From Macrocystis pyrifera (Eukaryota > Sar > Phaeophyceae > Laminariales > Laminariaceae): a stretch of DNA of 64,000 bases. Shown one piece after another: positions 1-10,632 of this stretch. Location: contig JASSKH010000016.1 in assembly GCA_031763025.1 (NCBI GenBank), positions 4,464,001 through 4,528,000 of the forward strand. Reading direction: 5' to 3'. The notes under the pieces are model-generated. The model was not told the DNA's origin, ran no database searches, and saw nothing but the letters and a program-made list of their open reading frames with translations. A program made the translations under genes and the position numbers. Position 1 is the stretch's first letter, and the number at the start of each line of letters is the position of its first letter.

Positions 1-426
1 GAGTCGCCCCAAATCCATGCCCCCAACAAGCCGTGCCACCCACCCTATCCGGCAACAAGCGGGTAGCGGTCGGCGCGCCGGATGCCCGGACAGGAGGAGG
101 AGCCGCTTGGCGGCCACTTCATGTCGGCGCCATTGCCGTAACATGGGTTCTGGTGTGAACTCTACCTACCGCAGCAGCAGCAGCAGCAGCCACGTCCTCT
201 AGCCCATGTGATGTACATACGTGCTTGACTTGCTGGAGGATGACGTGGACTGTCACCTAATTAATCAGACTCTTCATAATACACCCGAGTTTTATATCTC
301 AGGTGCTTCCAAAAAAGGCGATATTGAGTTTAATATCGAGGGATTTGCCAATACGGAAATCGCGATATTGAATTTGACGTAAAGATTCGAAATATCGCCC
401 TCTCTTGAGTTTTATACATGTCTATT
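1..426. other. Non-coding, nothing recognised
   Basis: No exon-like reading frame or known element is seen. A short CAG run lies at 172-190, and AT-rich sequence with repeated GATATT words lies at 320-400. Confidence 0.5.
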
Positions 427-675
427 AATATCCAGTTTCCTCCGTCTTGTTTTTTTGGGAAATAGGGCTGGCATGTGGCATGCCAAAGCACAGCAGTACG
501 AGGCTCTGGTCTACGGCAGAGCTCTTGACCAACACTGCGAGGGAATCGCGGCGGCATCCCCGCCTGCTTCTGTAGTTTACTAGCATGCTAAGACGATGTC
601 CTCGTGGCGTTGTTTGATTTGTTATTTGCTGTGTTCCGAGTACTACTGCTGTGCTGCTGCTATATGTATTAATAG

Positions 676-960
676 TGTGTGTGTGTGTTCTTCACATTAA
701 ACCGTTCTTCTACTCGTCGACATCCAGCAAGCCCAGTGTCCGTGCTGATTCTTCACCCTAGAAAGATACGAGCTCTGTGGTCACAGACTACGACACAGAG
801 ATAACACACCGTAATGCATTAATAGCCTACGCAATACCATGCCTTCGCACTAGGTGCGGCCGACACAACATACATACATACGCCACCAACCAAAATACAC
901 CATAAAGAAAGAGAAGCAACGAAAAAACCAAACCGAAAAAGAACAAGAAAAAGAAAAAGA
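676..960 (+). repeat. Insertion in left palindrome arm, second copy at 5197-5490
   Basis: A block of about 285 bp starting with a TG dinucleotide run and ending in an AAAAAGA-rich tail interrupts the left arm; the right arm near 4256 lacks it. The same block in the same orientation recurs at 5197-5490. The A-rich end suggests a retroposed sequence, but I see no clear pol III promoter or target duplication. Confidence 0.65.
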
Positions 961-2151
961 AGCTCACAGCCCGTACCTTTATTTTTGCTATATACTATAC
1001 TCGCACGAGAACTGGCTGTTGTACAGCAGCAGCAGTATATTTTTTGTTGTTAAAACTCGATGCTCGTTCTCGGTACGCTCGCAGTATCGCATTCACCAAC
1101 GAGCTTACCGGGGTCTCGATTCGGCGGCGTGCGACTGGTGAAGCGTCGATGCGCACAAAGATCGCCGGTGGCAGCGCGAAGTGCGTCGGTGGAGTCGCTG
1201 TTGTTGAGTGACTTTCCAAGATGGTGATAGAGGATGTGGCTGCACAAGGATGTGTTGTGTCTTCTTCATGTCTGCTTGGATTTTTGCGTGCGTGTTCGCC
1301 GTCTATTTCTGCTCCCTCCTGCCAGGCCTGTGTGACAGGTCATCATCCCTACATACATGCATTCCGGTTAGCGATAGTGCCTGCTGTTTCCAGCCGCGGA
1401 ACACCATAACAAGCTGATGAGCGATGTTGCGTCGGCGACCTCGTGCTACTACTGCACTGCTGTAGTAGTAGACATGAGGTGCTCGTGGCGCGCGACCTGG
1501 TGCGAGTTGTTGAAAGGTGCTGCTGCTGTTGTAATAGTAAATAAAGTTCAGGTCATCCTTGTTATTTTTTCCAACTTTCTGCTCCACACCATCTTTTTGT
1601 GTCACTTTGGGACGAGATTACGGGGCCATCACAGAACCTTGAGCAAAACTAGAGGGACGAGGAGCCGTGACCTTGACCTGTCTTTCCTATGGTGGACTCC
1701 GACGGTGCACATATCAACAAATGCTCGTACCGTCGTGTCCGGGGCTAGAGGCAAAAATAGTTTATCGCCGATAGCCTGCTCCAAGTCCTTGCACAACAAC
1801 CCATACACAGGCATACGAATAGATTATGTATGGAATCGTGCTAGTATTTTTAATAGACTACGTCATTCAGCTGTGAGTTTTTCCAACTTTCTGCCAACTT
1901 TCTGCTCCACACCATTTTTTTGTGTCACTTTGGTACGAGATTACGGGGCCATCACAGAACCTTGAGCAAAACTAGAGGGACGAGGAGCCGTGACCTTGAC
2001 CTGTCTTTCCTATGGTGGACTCCCACGGCGCACACATCAACAAATGCTCGTACCGTCGTGTCCGGGGCTAGAGGCAAAAATAGTTTATCGCCGATAGCCT
2101 GCTCCAAGTCCATGCACAACAAGGACACAGAGAGGTAGACGAATAGTCTAA

Positions 2152-2904
2152 GGGCCATTCCTAACGAACCGAAAAAAAATCACGATTCGTGATTTTTAGG
2201 CATGCCAAAAGATCACGATCCGTGACATTTCAGTTCTAACGAAAAAAGCCGAAAAACGTCGCGTTTTGTGATATTTTCAAGTAGTTAAAGTTCTGATATT
2301 TCAAACCCAACGTTTTTTGGGGGTGTGGAGCAAACTCTCGAGAGTGGGGCACGGCCAGGCCGGGCTGGGCCGTCCGCCCCACGCCCAGCCCGTGACATAC
2401 TCGAATCGCGGGCCGAAGCCTGACCCAGCCTGCGAGATTCCAACTTCACCGGCCGTCGGCCAAGCTCGTTTCGCGAGATTCCATCTCGCAGGCCGTCGGC
2501 CCCGCCTGGCCTGTGACATCCCCAGGTCATTTTCGCTTTTGTCTTCCAGCAGTGGCTCCTCCTCCTGGAAATTTCGAGGCCACAACCTCCTCGTTAGCCC
2601 GCGCCCAGCGGTATCTTTGGGCAGCCACCCGTTGTCCACAAGCGGCGTACGAAGCAGAGTCTGCCATGCCCCGATGGCGACCATCGGATACCGTTGGTGC
2701 ACGTGGGTTGCGTAGTGCCTTGATCAGGCGTATTTTGAGACACGACAAATGTCACGAATCGTGATTTTGTTTTTTTTAGGGAAAAGCTAAAAAAATTGGT
2801 GTCATGAATTGTGATTTTTTTTGTCGTGATTCACGACAAAAAAATCATGATTCACGGCAAAAATATCACGAACCGTGATTTTTTTTGTTCGTTAGGAGTG
2901 GCCC
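2152..2904. mobile_element. Harbinger-like MITE with TAA target duplication
   Basis: The ends are near-perfect inverted repeats starting GGGCCATTCCTAACGAAC on the left and GGGCCACTCCTAACGAAC read from the right, continuing into TCACG..CGTGA-rich sequence for about 45 bp. TAA flanks both ends (2149-2151 and 2905-2907). A GG(G)C terminus with a 3-bp TWA duplication is typical of PIF/Harbinger elements. The interior (2330-2720) is GC-rich, holds short internal repeats and has no transposase, so it is non-autonomous. Confidence 0.65.
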
Positions 2905-2907
2905 TAA

Positions 2908-3058
2908 CTGCTGCCTTGCTCATTGCGACCATGATTCCCTGATCGCACCGATTCAACTGACCAGTCAATCAGTACTAGAGAACTGCTGCCTTGCAAATTG
3001 CGACCATGATTCCCTGATCCCACCGATTCAACTGACCAGCCAATAAGTACTAGAGCAG
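2908..3058. repeat. 72-bp tandem duplication in palindrome spacer
   Basis: Two adjacent copies start with CTGCTGCCTTGC and end with AGTACTAGAG, differing at a handful of positions. Confidence 0.75.
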
Positions 3059-4505
3059 TTAGACTATTCGTCTACCTCTCTGTGTGCTTGTTGTGCATGG
3101 ACTTGGAGCAGGCTATCGGCGATAAACTATTTTTGCCTCTAGCCCCAGACACGACGGTACGAGCATTTGTTGATGTGTGCGCCGTGGGAGTCCACCATAG
3201 GAAAGACAGGTCAAGGTCACGGCTCCTCGTCCCTCTAGTTTTGCTCAAGGTTCTGTGATGGCCCCGTAATCTCGTACCAAAGTGACACAAAAAAATGGTG
3301 TGGAGCAGAAAGTTGGCAGAAAGTTGGAAAAACTCACAGCTGAATGACGTAGTCTATTAAAAATACTAGCACGATTCCATACATAATCTATTCGTATGCC
3401 TGTGTGTGGGTTGTTGTGCAAGGGCTTGGAGCAGGCTATCGGCGATAAACTATTTTGCCTCTAGCCCCGGACACGACGGTACGAGCATTTGTTGATATGT
3501 GCGCCGTCGGAGTCCACCATAGGAAAGACAGGTCAAGGTCACGGCTCCTCGTCCCTCTAGTTTTGCTCAAGGTTCTGTGATGGCCCCGTAATCTCGTCCC
3601 AAAGTGACACAAAAAGATGGTGTGGAGCAGAAAGTTGGAAAAAATAACAAGGATGACCTGAACTTTATTTACTATTACAACAGCAGCAGCACCTTTCAAC
3701 AACTCGCACCAGGTCGCGCGCCACGAGCACCTCATGTCTACTACTACAGCAGTGCAGTAGTAGCACGAGGTCGCCGACGCAACATCGCTCATCAGCTTGT
3801 TATGGTGTTCCGCGGCTGGAAACAGCAGGCACTATCGCTAACCGGAATGCATGTATGTAGGGATGATGACCTGTCACACAGGCCTGGCAGGAGGGAGCAG
3901 AAATAGACGGCGAACACGCACGCAAAAATCCAAGCAGACATGAAGAAGAAGACACAACACATCCTTGTGCAGCCACATCCTCTATCACCATCTTGGAAAG
4001 TCACTCAACAACAGCGACTCCACCGACGCACTTCGCGCTGCCACCGGCGATCTTTGTGCGCATCGACGCTTCACCAGTCGCACGCCGCCGAATCGAGACC
4101 CCGGTAAGCTCGTTGGTGAATGCGATACTGCGAGCGTACCGAGAACGAGCATCGAGTTTTAACAACAAAAAATATACTGCTGCTGCTGTACAACAGCCAG
4201 TTCTCGTGCGAGTATAGTATATAGCAAAAATAAAGGTACGGGCTGTGAGCTTCTACTATTAATACATATAGCAGCAGCACAGCAGTAGTACTCGGAACAC
4301 AGCAAATAACAAATCAAACAACGCCACGAGGACATCGTCTTAGCATGCTAGTAAACTACAGAAGCAGGCGGGGATGCCGCCGCGATTCCCTCGCAGTGTT
4401 GGTCAAGAGCTCTGCCGTAGACCAGAGCCTCGTACTGCTGTGCTTTGGCACGCCACATGCCAGCCCTATTTCCCAAAAAAACAAGACGGAGGAAACTGGA
4501 TATTA

Positions 4506-4732
4506 GAGTGTTTGCGAAAGAACCGATTATGGTTGGGTCGAGAACCACAGGCTATTCACCAAACCAAAACAGAATCGGGTTTGAAAGTGATTTGCGAGAA
4601 TCCAAAGCGATCATTTCGGTTTTGAACTGGAAATAATATTCTAGGAAAATGGAATACAGCAACAAATGACAAATAACGAAATAAAAGTAACGAAAAATGG
4701 AACACCAACGGCTTCGTGCGAGATGCTGCTCG

Positions 4733-4766
<34 letters not shown>

Positions 4767-5190
4767 ACATGGCTCGCTGCGTGCGTGTGTGTGTGCTCTG
4801 TGCTCTATGGCAGCCATGCGAAGAGTGCCAATCGATGCGACCGAAGCCCGTTGTGCAGTGCGTGCGTAGGCGTGCTGTGTGTGTGGGTGTGCGTGTGGTG
4901 CGGTAACACGCGCCAGAGCCTTGGAGTACCGCTACTTTGTTGCCGCATCAAGAACAATCAGCACAGCAGAGCAACAACTTCCGAAGCAGTCCACAGCGCA
5001 CAGGTTGACGCTGCATCCTGCCAGCCCTCCGCCGCAAATGGCCGCATGACTTTGCCGGTCTTCGCGAGGGCCTCGCGTTGATACGGCCTCGCCAAATGGG
5101 CCGTGCGCTCGGTTAGATAGCTTGGTGGTGTGAGGCAACCCATGTATCATGCCTCCCTCCTCGTGCTGGGCTACGCTGTGCGTATGAGCA
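4506..5190 (+). repeat. Dispersed repeat with CTG tract, inverse copy at 29,690-30,266
   Basis: This segment matches the reverse complement of 29,690-30,266 over most of its length, including AACCAAAACAGAATCGGG near 4563. It carries a CTG microsatellite at 4726-4768 that is shorter in the other copy. Reading frames here are Leu/Cys runs from the CTG tract and are not credible genes. Its left edge (GTTTGCGAAAGAACCGATTA) also occurs in inverse near 30,970. Confidence 0.65.
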
Positions 5191-5196
5191 CGTGAC

Positions 5197-5490
5197 GTGT
5201 GTGTGTGTGTGTTCTTCACATTAAACCGTTCTTCTACTCGTCGACATCCAGCAAGCCCAGTGTCCGTGCTGATTCTTCACCCTAGAAAGATACGAGCTCT
5301 GTGGTCACAGACTACGACACAGAGATAACACACCGTAATGCATTAATAGCCTACGTAATACCATGCCTTCGCACTAGGTGCGGCCGACACAACATACATA
5401 CGCCAGCAACCAAAATACACCATAAAGAAAGTGAAGCAACGAAAAAACCAAACCGAAAAAGAACAAGAAAAAGAAACAGAAAAGGAGAAG
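5197..5490 (+). repeat. Second copy of the 676-960 insertion element
   Basis: Nearly identical to 676-960, from the TG run through an AC/A-rich tail. 5491-5787 downstream has no recognisable feature. Confidence 0.65.
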
Positions 5491-5787
5491 AATCCCAAAT
5501 AAATAAATAAAATGGGAAGCCAAAGCTCAGACACATACATACTTACCCCGAGCATGAGCCAAAAGGGACGTGCAAGGGGAAAGATACGAGAAGGAGAAAG
5601 GGGACTATGCATCCCGGTGAACACTTAACTAAGTAAAAAGAGCAATAGCGAGTGGGCCAAGATACGCTCGTCACCCACCCACTATGTAGTACTTCTTTCA
5701 TAAGGATACGAAGGGAAAAAAAATCAAAATGCATACCGAACGGCCGCAGCAGTTGGCGGTACGAGTAGCAAAGAAACGTCCAACCTA

Positions 5788-7197
5788 TTAGTCGGCCTGG
5801 TACCTTGCTACCCTATCTGCGGTCTCTCTGCTACTCTGTTCTACCGCGGTTTCCCTTCTACTCCTCCTGTTCCCCCCCCTGCCCCCATACACTTGTACGG
5901 TGTTCCCTCTACCCCTCCTGCTGTTACCCCTCCCTCCATTCCCTCTAACACTACCTGCAGCGGATGCACGGCGCTGTCTACTCAGCTTTGCCTCAGCCTC
6001 GTGCCACCTGTCCATGAACTGTTCAGCTGCTTCGAGGATTCCCCGGTACCACTTTCCCGTCTGTTTTGCTGCAGTGGGCCACAGTGCGGTCCCAACTCCA
6101 AAGACTAAGGGGGAGTCTTCCGTTGATCCCTCTGTGGCTTTGAACACTCTAAGATCCTCAGCAATTGCCCTAGGCCAAGTCTTAGGCTGCCCGCCTGGTT
6201 TCGGGCTCCCCCCACCAGCGATCGTCCCGAACATCAACCGACTGGGCAATCGCCCCTCGTGTTGCCGCACCACAGCCCCCGCAAAGAAGAGTCGCCGTTT
6301 ACGGATGGTCGTTTCGATACTTTCGCATCGTGTTATCCTGAGCGCCTTCGCATACGAGAGGGTGGTGTGGTCGATGCGTAGTCAGCGCTGGAAACCAATG
6401 ACTCGCAGAAGGACTTCGTGGTGGGCTGATCGAAGCTTGGCGAAGTGGTCCGCATTGAGGGTCCACGTCACGCAACCGTACAGCAAGGTCTCAATCACCT
6501 CGGCCTTCAGCATCCGGACTTTCAGACTAAGCGGTGCGTTCGTCCTATCGTACAGTTCCGGACCATACCGTTTGAGGCATGCCCGCATCAGACGGATTCG
6601 TCGCTCGATTTCGAAGGAGAGGTGGATAATGCCTCCTGGGTACAAAAACTGGGTCGTCTGTTTATACTTTTGGCCTGCAGCTTCGATCGCGAGCGGTGAG
6701 GTGGTAAACGTCTGATCCGGTGTTCGTAGGAGCATCGTCTCTGTCTTCTTCTCGGATACCGTGAGACCTACTGCTTCGAAGACAGTCACGATGACTGTCA
6801 TCATTCTCGCAAGGCCTTCCGCCGACTTCGAGACTATTCCTGCATCGTCTGCATACAACATGCCCCACACAGCCCTTTGCACGCATGCCAACGGTTCCTC
6901 TTTTCCGACAATCCTGTCCTCTTCGAGATGAACCAAATCCCTTACGATGCATTCGTCTTTGCTGAGGCGTACCAGCACGATGTGTATCGCAGCGGCGAAG
7001 AACACGTTGAACAGTAACGGCGATAGTACGCAGCCTTGCCGCAGTCCCTGGGTTACATTGAACCAGTCCGAGTGTTCACCGTCATAGATGATTATGATTT
7101 CTTGCCAAATACGATGTTTCATTCGCCCGGGGCATCTCCGGGTTGTCCTGGCCAATGAAGCTATGATCATAATCGAAACCCAAGAAGCCAAACCCAA
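5788..7197 (-). pseudogene. 5'-truncated LINE reverse transcriptase, decayed
   Basis: The minus strand encodes the C-terminal two thirds of a non-LTR reverse transcriptase. Visible motifs are VTQGLRQGCVLSPLLFN, the catalytic YADD in LYADDAGIVSKS, and the thumb-like stretch LKAEVIETLLYGCVTW. An in-frame TGA at about 6382 follows VIGFQR. The same frame then resumes (LRIDHTTLSYAKALR...) and runs to a basic Arg/Gly-rich C-terminus ending near 5788. The N-terminal endonuclease and early RT domains are missing; the element begins abruptly near 7200 inside sequence shared with 29,440-29,640. Its role would have been target-primed reverse transcription; this copy is dead unless the stop is a sequencing error. 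Confidence 0.85.
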
Positions 7198-7340
7198 CCC
7201 GAAAATTTTATGAAGATATGGCCCATATGAGCCGATTTTGGGTCCTTATTTTGGGAAGTTGATTATTTTTTGGGATCGGGAGAATAGAAATACGCCAAAC
7301 CCAATTATAATCGGAACTTCGCAAACACCATAATAATATT
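7198..7340 (-). repeat. LINE-adjacent repeat shared with 29,400-29,560
   Basis: AT-rich sequence upstream of the RT fragment. In inverse orientation, 29,400-29,560 shows the same words, including GGCCCATAT and CCCGATCCCAAAAAATAA. It is probably the 5' part of the same LINE family or a common insertion context. 7341-7946 has no recognised gene; a CAGCTGACG motif at 7712 recurs near 28,465 and 28,672. Confidence 0.55.
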
Positions 7341-7946
7341 ATTGTTGATTCATCCTGTTTCATCTAAACTATTCGGCTTTTCATACCTAGAAATCGCTTC
7401 CCCCCCAGAGCGTTTTTTTTTTTTTTTCGGTCTTATTGCAAGTGGTCTATTGTGGGGAGGACCCCCAGGTTCGACTCGATATGTGGCGCTTCCCTTTAGA
7501 GGGTGTAGCGTGTAGGACACGCCAGGTTTTAGTGTAGGATCGGTACGGACGATCTCACGAACAACCATCAACGATGATGGGAGAGGAAGACGTACAACAA
7601 GATATACGAATATCCACGACCTCGGCAAATGGTGGGACCTTCGCGAGACAATACCCATGCGACGGTCTGGTCGAGAACCTGGAACCCACAGTATCAACTA
7701 TTTAATCAGTCGAACTCACAGCTGACGTATTGCAAGCTGCGTAATACGCCTGGTCTATTTGTTCTCCCCGAATCCGGAAAATAAATATCGTGTGCCCGAA
7801 GACGGAAAATAAAAACAATTCACTCTGCTTCTCGCGCCTCCTCGTTCAAGCTTGACTATTTTACGTGTGTGTGTGCGTGTAATAATACAAAAATCGAAAA
7901 ATGGCAATGGCCCAAGTCGTCAGATTTTGGCCCAAAATCCGACGAC

Positions 7947-8314
7947 GACTTGGGTCATCAGATTTTCAAATCGAAAAATAGCATGGTCTCTACGTTCAAG
8001 ATGTTTCCCACGACCAGCAAGCAGCAGCAGAACGATCGATGAGTTAGATGGTGACACAGCTGTGCCTAAATCTGGCGACTTGGGCCATCAGATTTTCAAA
8101 TCGAAAAATAGCATGGTCTCTACGTTCAAGATGTTTCCCACGACCAGCAAGCAGCAGCAGAACGATCGATGAGTTAGATGGTGACACAGCTGTGCCTAAA
8201 TCTGGCGACTTGGGCCATCAGATTTTTAAATCGAAAAATGGCATGGTCTCTAAGTTCAAAACGTTATCCATGACCAGCAAGCAGCAGCAGAACGATCGAT
8301 GAGTTGGATGGTGA
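7947..8314 (+). repeat. 130-bp tandem repeat, nearly three units
   Basis: Units begin GACTTGGG(T/C)CATCAGATT at 7947, 8077 and 8207, a period of exactly 130 bp, each with a GACCAGCAAGCAGCAGCAG block. Apparent repetitive peptides arise only because the array stays open; there is no sign of a real protein. Confidence 0.9.
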
Positions 8315-9158
8315 CAGCTGTACAGCGACGTTGCTTCGCGCCGGACGCGCGGTCGGCAGGCGGCGCGTCTCTCCGTGGCCGGACTACAGTCGGCTGGCGC
8401 GGACCAAGAGAAGCGCACTCGGCGCGCATCTCTCCGTGGATACGCACGTACTCGTAGACTGGTACAGCAGCAGTCAGTCACGTTGTGGAATACAAAATAT
8501 CAAGACAGGTTGACGCTAGCGCACTCGGCACGTCTCTTCGCCGCCAGACCAAAGGCAGTCAGCGTTGGCTCTGACGCTTAGGTCCTAGCGCGTCTCTTCG
8601 CGGCGTCAGACCACAACAACAGCAGTTGGTCTCGGCGTTTGCTCGAATCTCTGCACGCACAATAAAGCTGTTTTTTTCGCATAGAAAGACTGTTTCGAGT
8701 TGCCAAGTTCACATCTGAAAGTGCGATCAGGTCAAAATCTGAAGGTCAAAAATCGAACCGCATAGGAAACACCTACCTGGTAATTGGTTTTCGCGCAGGT
8801 ACATCATAAATCCCTCTGTTCTTGTTTTGTTTTGTTTTTCTCCATTCCTTTATTGTTCTCGCCCTACTCTCCAGCTCCCTCCAGTAGTAGGTCAAATCCG
8901 GGGTCACATAGCGGCCGCTCGTCCCCCCTCCCCACTGCGGTTCACGCCTTCATTTTTATCGGGGGAAGAATTCGGCATTTTCTTTCCTCGTCGACTCTCG
9001 TCGAAATTTGCAAACTCATGCTGACGCTTTCTGCATTTTTTTTTAATGAGAAAAATCTGCCTTGGCTGGACTCAAAAGCATGTATGACATTTGAAAGGCC
9101 CAATACTTCATGTTATTCCATCGCTCCTCACCTACCCTTGGGGCACAGGGTATTATTA
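8315..9158. other. Non-coding interval
   Basis: 8350-8620 holds degenerate copies of a GCGCGTCTCTNCG motif. 8885-9010 resembles 29,240-29,360 (shared TCCGGGG and CTTTCCTCGTCGACT words), so it is part of another dispersed repeat. No exon is recognised. Confidence 0.45.
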
Positions 9159-9263
9159 TTACGGGGGTCCATAGTTAATGGGACCAAATTTTATTAGTTA
9201 AAAAAGGTAAATATATAGGTTTTTGGGTGTACGATAGGTCCTATTAACTATGGACCCCCGTAA
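9159..9263. mobile_element. Family A 105-bp TA-MITE
   Basis: A 105-bp foldback starting TTACGGGGGTCCATAGTTAA and ending with its inverse, CCCCCGTAA, with TA on both sides. The short AT-rich interior contains GTAAATATATAGG. Too short to code; mobilised in trans by an unseen transposase that targets TA (Tc1/mariner-like by analogy). Confidence 0.85.
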
Positions 9264-9785
9264 TAATAGGCTCTCACCAGCAAATATAGCACAAATAAGC
9301 ACAGACAAACGAAAGCGAAACGAACAACAATCCCCAAGAACCAAGTAACGCTACCAGTAAACGCGACCGGTATTAGGTACCAGGTACTCAACGCAGAGAA
9401 ATATACCGAACATGAGAAAGCGCAAAGAAGGGACGCGGCGAAAGGCCCAACAGCCGAGGGGGGTGGCGGAGAGCCCCTCTCTCCTCTCTGCTCCCGAAGC
9501 GCATTTGGTGGGTTTCCGTACTGCGATAAGGCACGTAAGACAAACACTACTGGCAAATACACTGGCGGGGTCAATCAGTAGATTACTTGCCAGTAGATTA
9601 CTACGGCCAGTACATACAGCTGTGTCAGTGCCCAGCCCTATACCACAACAGCAGCCCGAAATCAGCGGCTAGCAGCGGGTGGTGGGGTGGTGGGCGTCTG
9701 TGTCGAATAGTTTTTTTGCCGCCCTGGGTTTAACCGGAAATAGCTTGTTGCTGCATGTGCCGTGATATATATATATATAAACCTG

Positions 9786-9968
9786 GTAACGTATAACGCG
9801 CAAGAAACCACTTCTCCTCGGACAAGTTTTGAAACTTATTTTCTCGATGAACGAGTGTGCAAACGCCGAACAAATGCGTCTATATTGAGAAAACATCTCG
9901 ACAAGCTACTTCCAGAAAGACAACTATTAATAATATTTTCGTTTTGTGTGCCGTTCTTGCTAGGGTAA
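9786..9968. mobile_element. Family B inverted-repeat element, degenerate copy
   Basis: It starts near GTATAACGCGCAAGAAACCAC, includes TTTTCGTTTTGTGTG and ends CTAGGGTAAAA. It matches the layout of the elements at 17,632-18,118 and 47,919-48,206. Confidence 0.45.
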
Positions 9969-10466
9969 AATCGACTCGGAAGCTCGCCCCGAGAGAGAGT
10001 GTGTGTCTTTGTGTTTTCTTTCATACTATATCATACGGCGTGTACGATGCCGGATCCAATTCCTGTGGCACATTATTTTTATGCCGTTCGATTCCCGCTT
10101 CTTTAAATATTTTTAGTCGCTGTGCGGGCGAACTCTGATGGTTGCCAGCCGGCGGCAATCTACTGTATACCAAGTACACCTACACTCAGTTTGATACCCA
10201 GGGTCAGTTTGGAGCGATGAATATGGGCGATAACGCATTGTAGATCTGGGTACTAGTATTCTAGCTCCAGTCAGGACAAGGATTCCCAGCCATCAGCCTG
10301 GAACCTCGATCCGAACAGGCAGTTGGTGGCGGCTCCGCTGCGGCCATCGCCTCCCGCTGACTGATGAGGAGGGCCCACCGGAGGCGCCCTCGGGGGCCCC
10401 CACCGAAGGCACCCTGCCGAACTCGCGCCACCCCGCACGGTGCACCCCAGTGCGTTGCCGTGCTAT

Positions 10467-10566
10467 GAAGCACTTTAGCACCGCACCCCCGTTTTCGGGG
10501 CAAACTGCTTGGAATTAGAGGCAGATATATGTTCACGCACAGGAATGCAGTGCCGAAAGGGTTCAT
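10467..10566. mobile_element. Family E hairpin element, divergent copy
   Basis: Contains CACCCCCGTTTTCGGGGCAA, then CTTGGAATTAG and AATGCAGTGCCGAAAGGGTT, the arrangement seen in the better copies at 46.3, 56.2, 57.2 and 57.8 kb. Confidence 0.4.
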
Positions 10567-10632
10567 TAATAATATCTTTCGTTTATGTGCCCGTTTTTTT
10601 CGCGTCTACGCTTGTACGTGCGGCGCGACAAG

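Larger units (their letters stand above)
427..4505. repeat. Large imperfect palindrome (foldback element), arms 427-2151 and 3059-4505
   Basis: The sequence from 427 to 2151 is repeated in reverse complement from 3059 to 4505 with very high identity. Reading frames in one arm recur on the opposite strand of the other; for example 1303-1605 (-) and 3604-3906 (+) encode the same 100 residues. Each arm holds two related copies of a ~215-bp block beginning near a CACTTTGG motif. The arms differ mainly by a ~285-bp insertion in the left arm (676-960). The central spacer contains a separate MITE (2152-2904) and a 72-bp direct duplication. I see no transposase. It could be a foldback transposon or an inverted segmental duplication. 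Confidence 0.85.

Noticed and set aside
1303..3906. Conserved-looking 100- and 118-residue frames present on both strands
   Set aside because: They are duplicated only because of the palindrome; there is no independent evidence of coding.
5900..6715. 271-codon plus-strand frame
   Set aside because: Shadow of the minus-strand LINE reverse transcriptase.
7947..8314. Possible CRISPR-like array
   Set aside because: 130-bp whole-unit tandem repeat with no unique spacers, in a eukaryotic genome.
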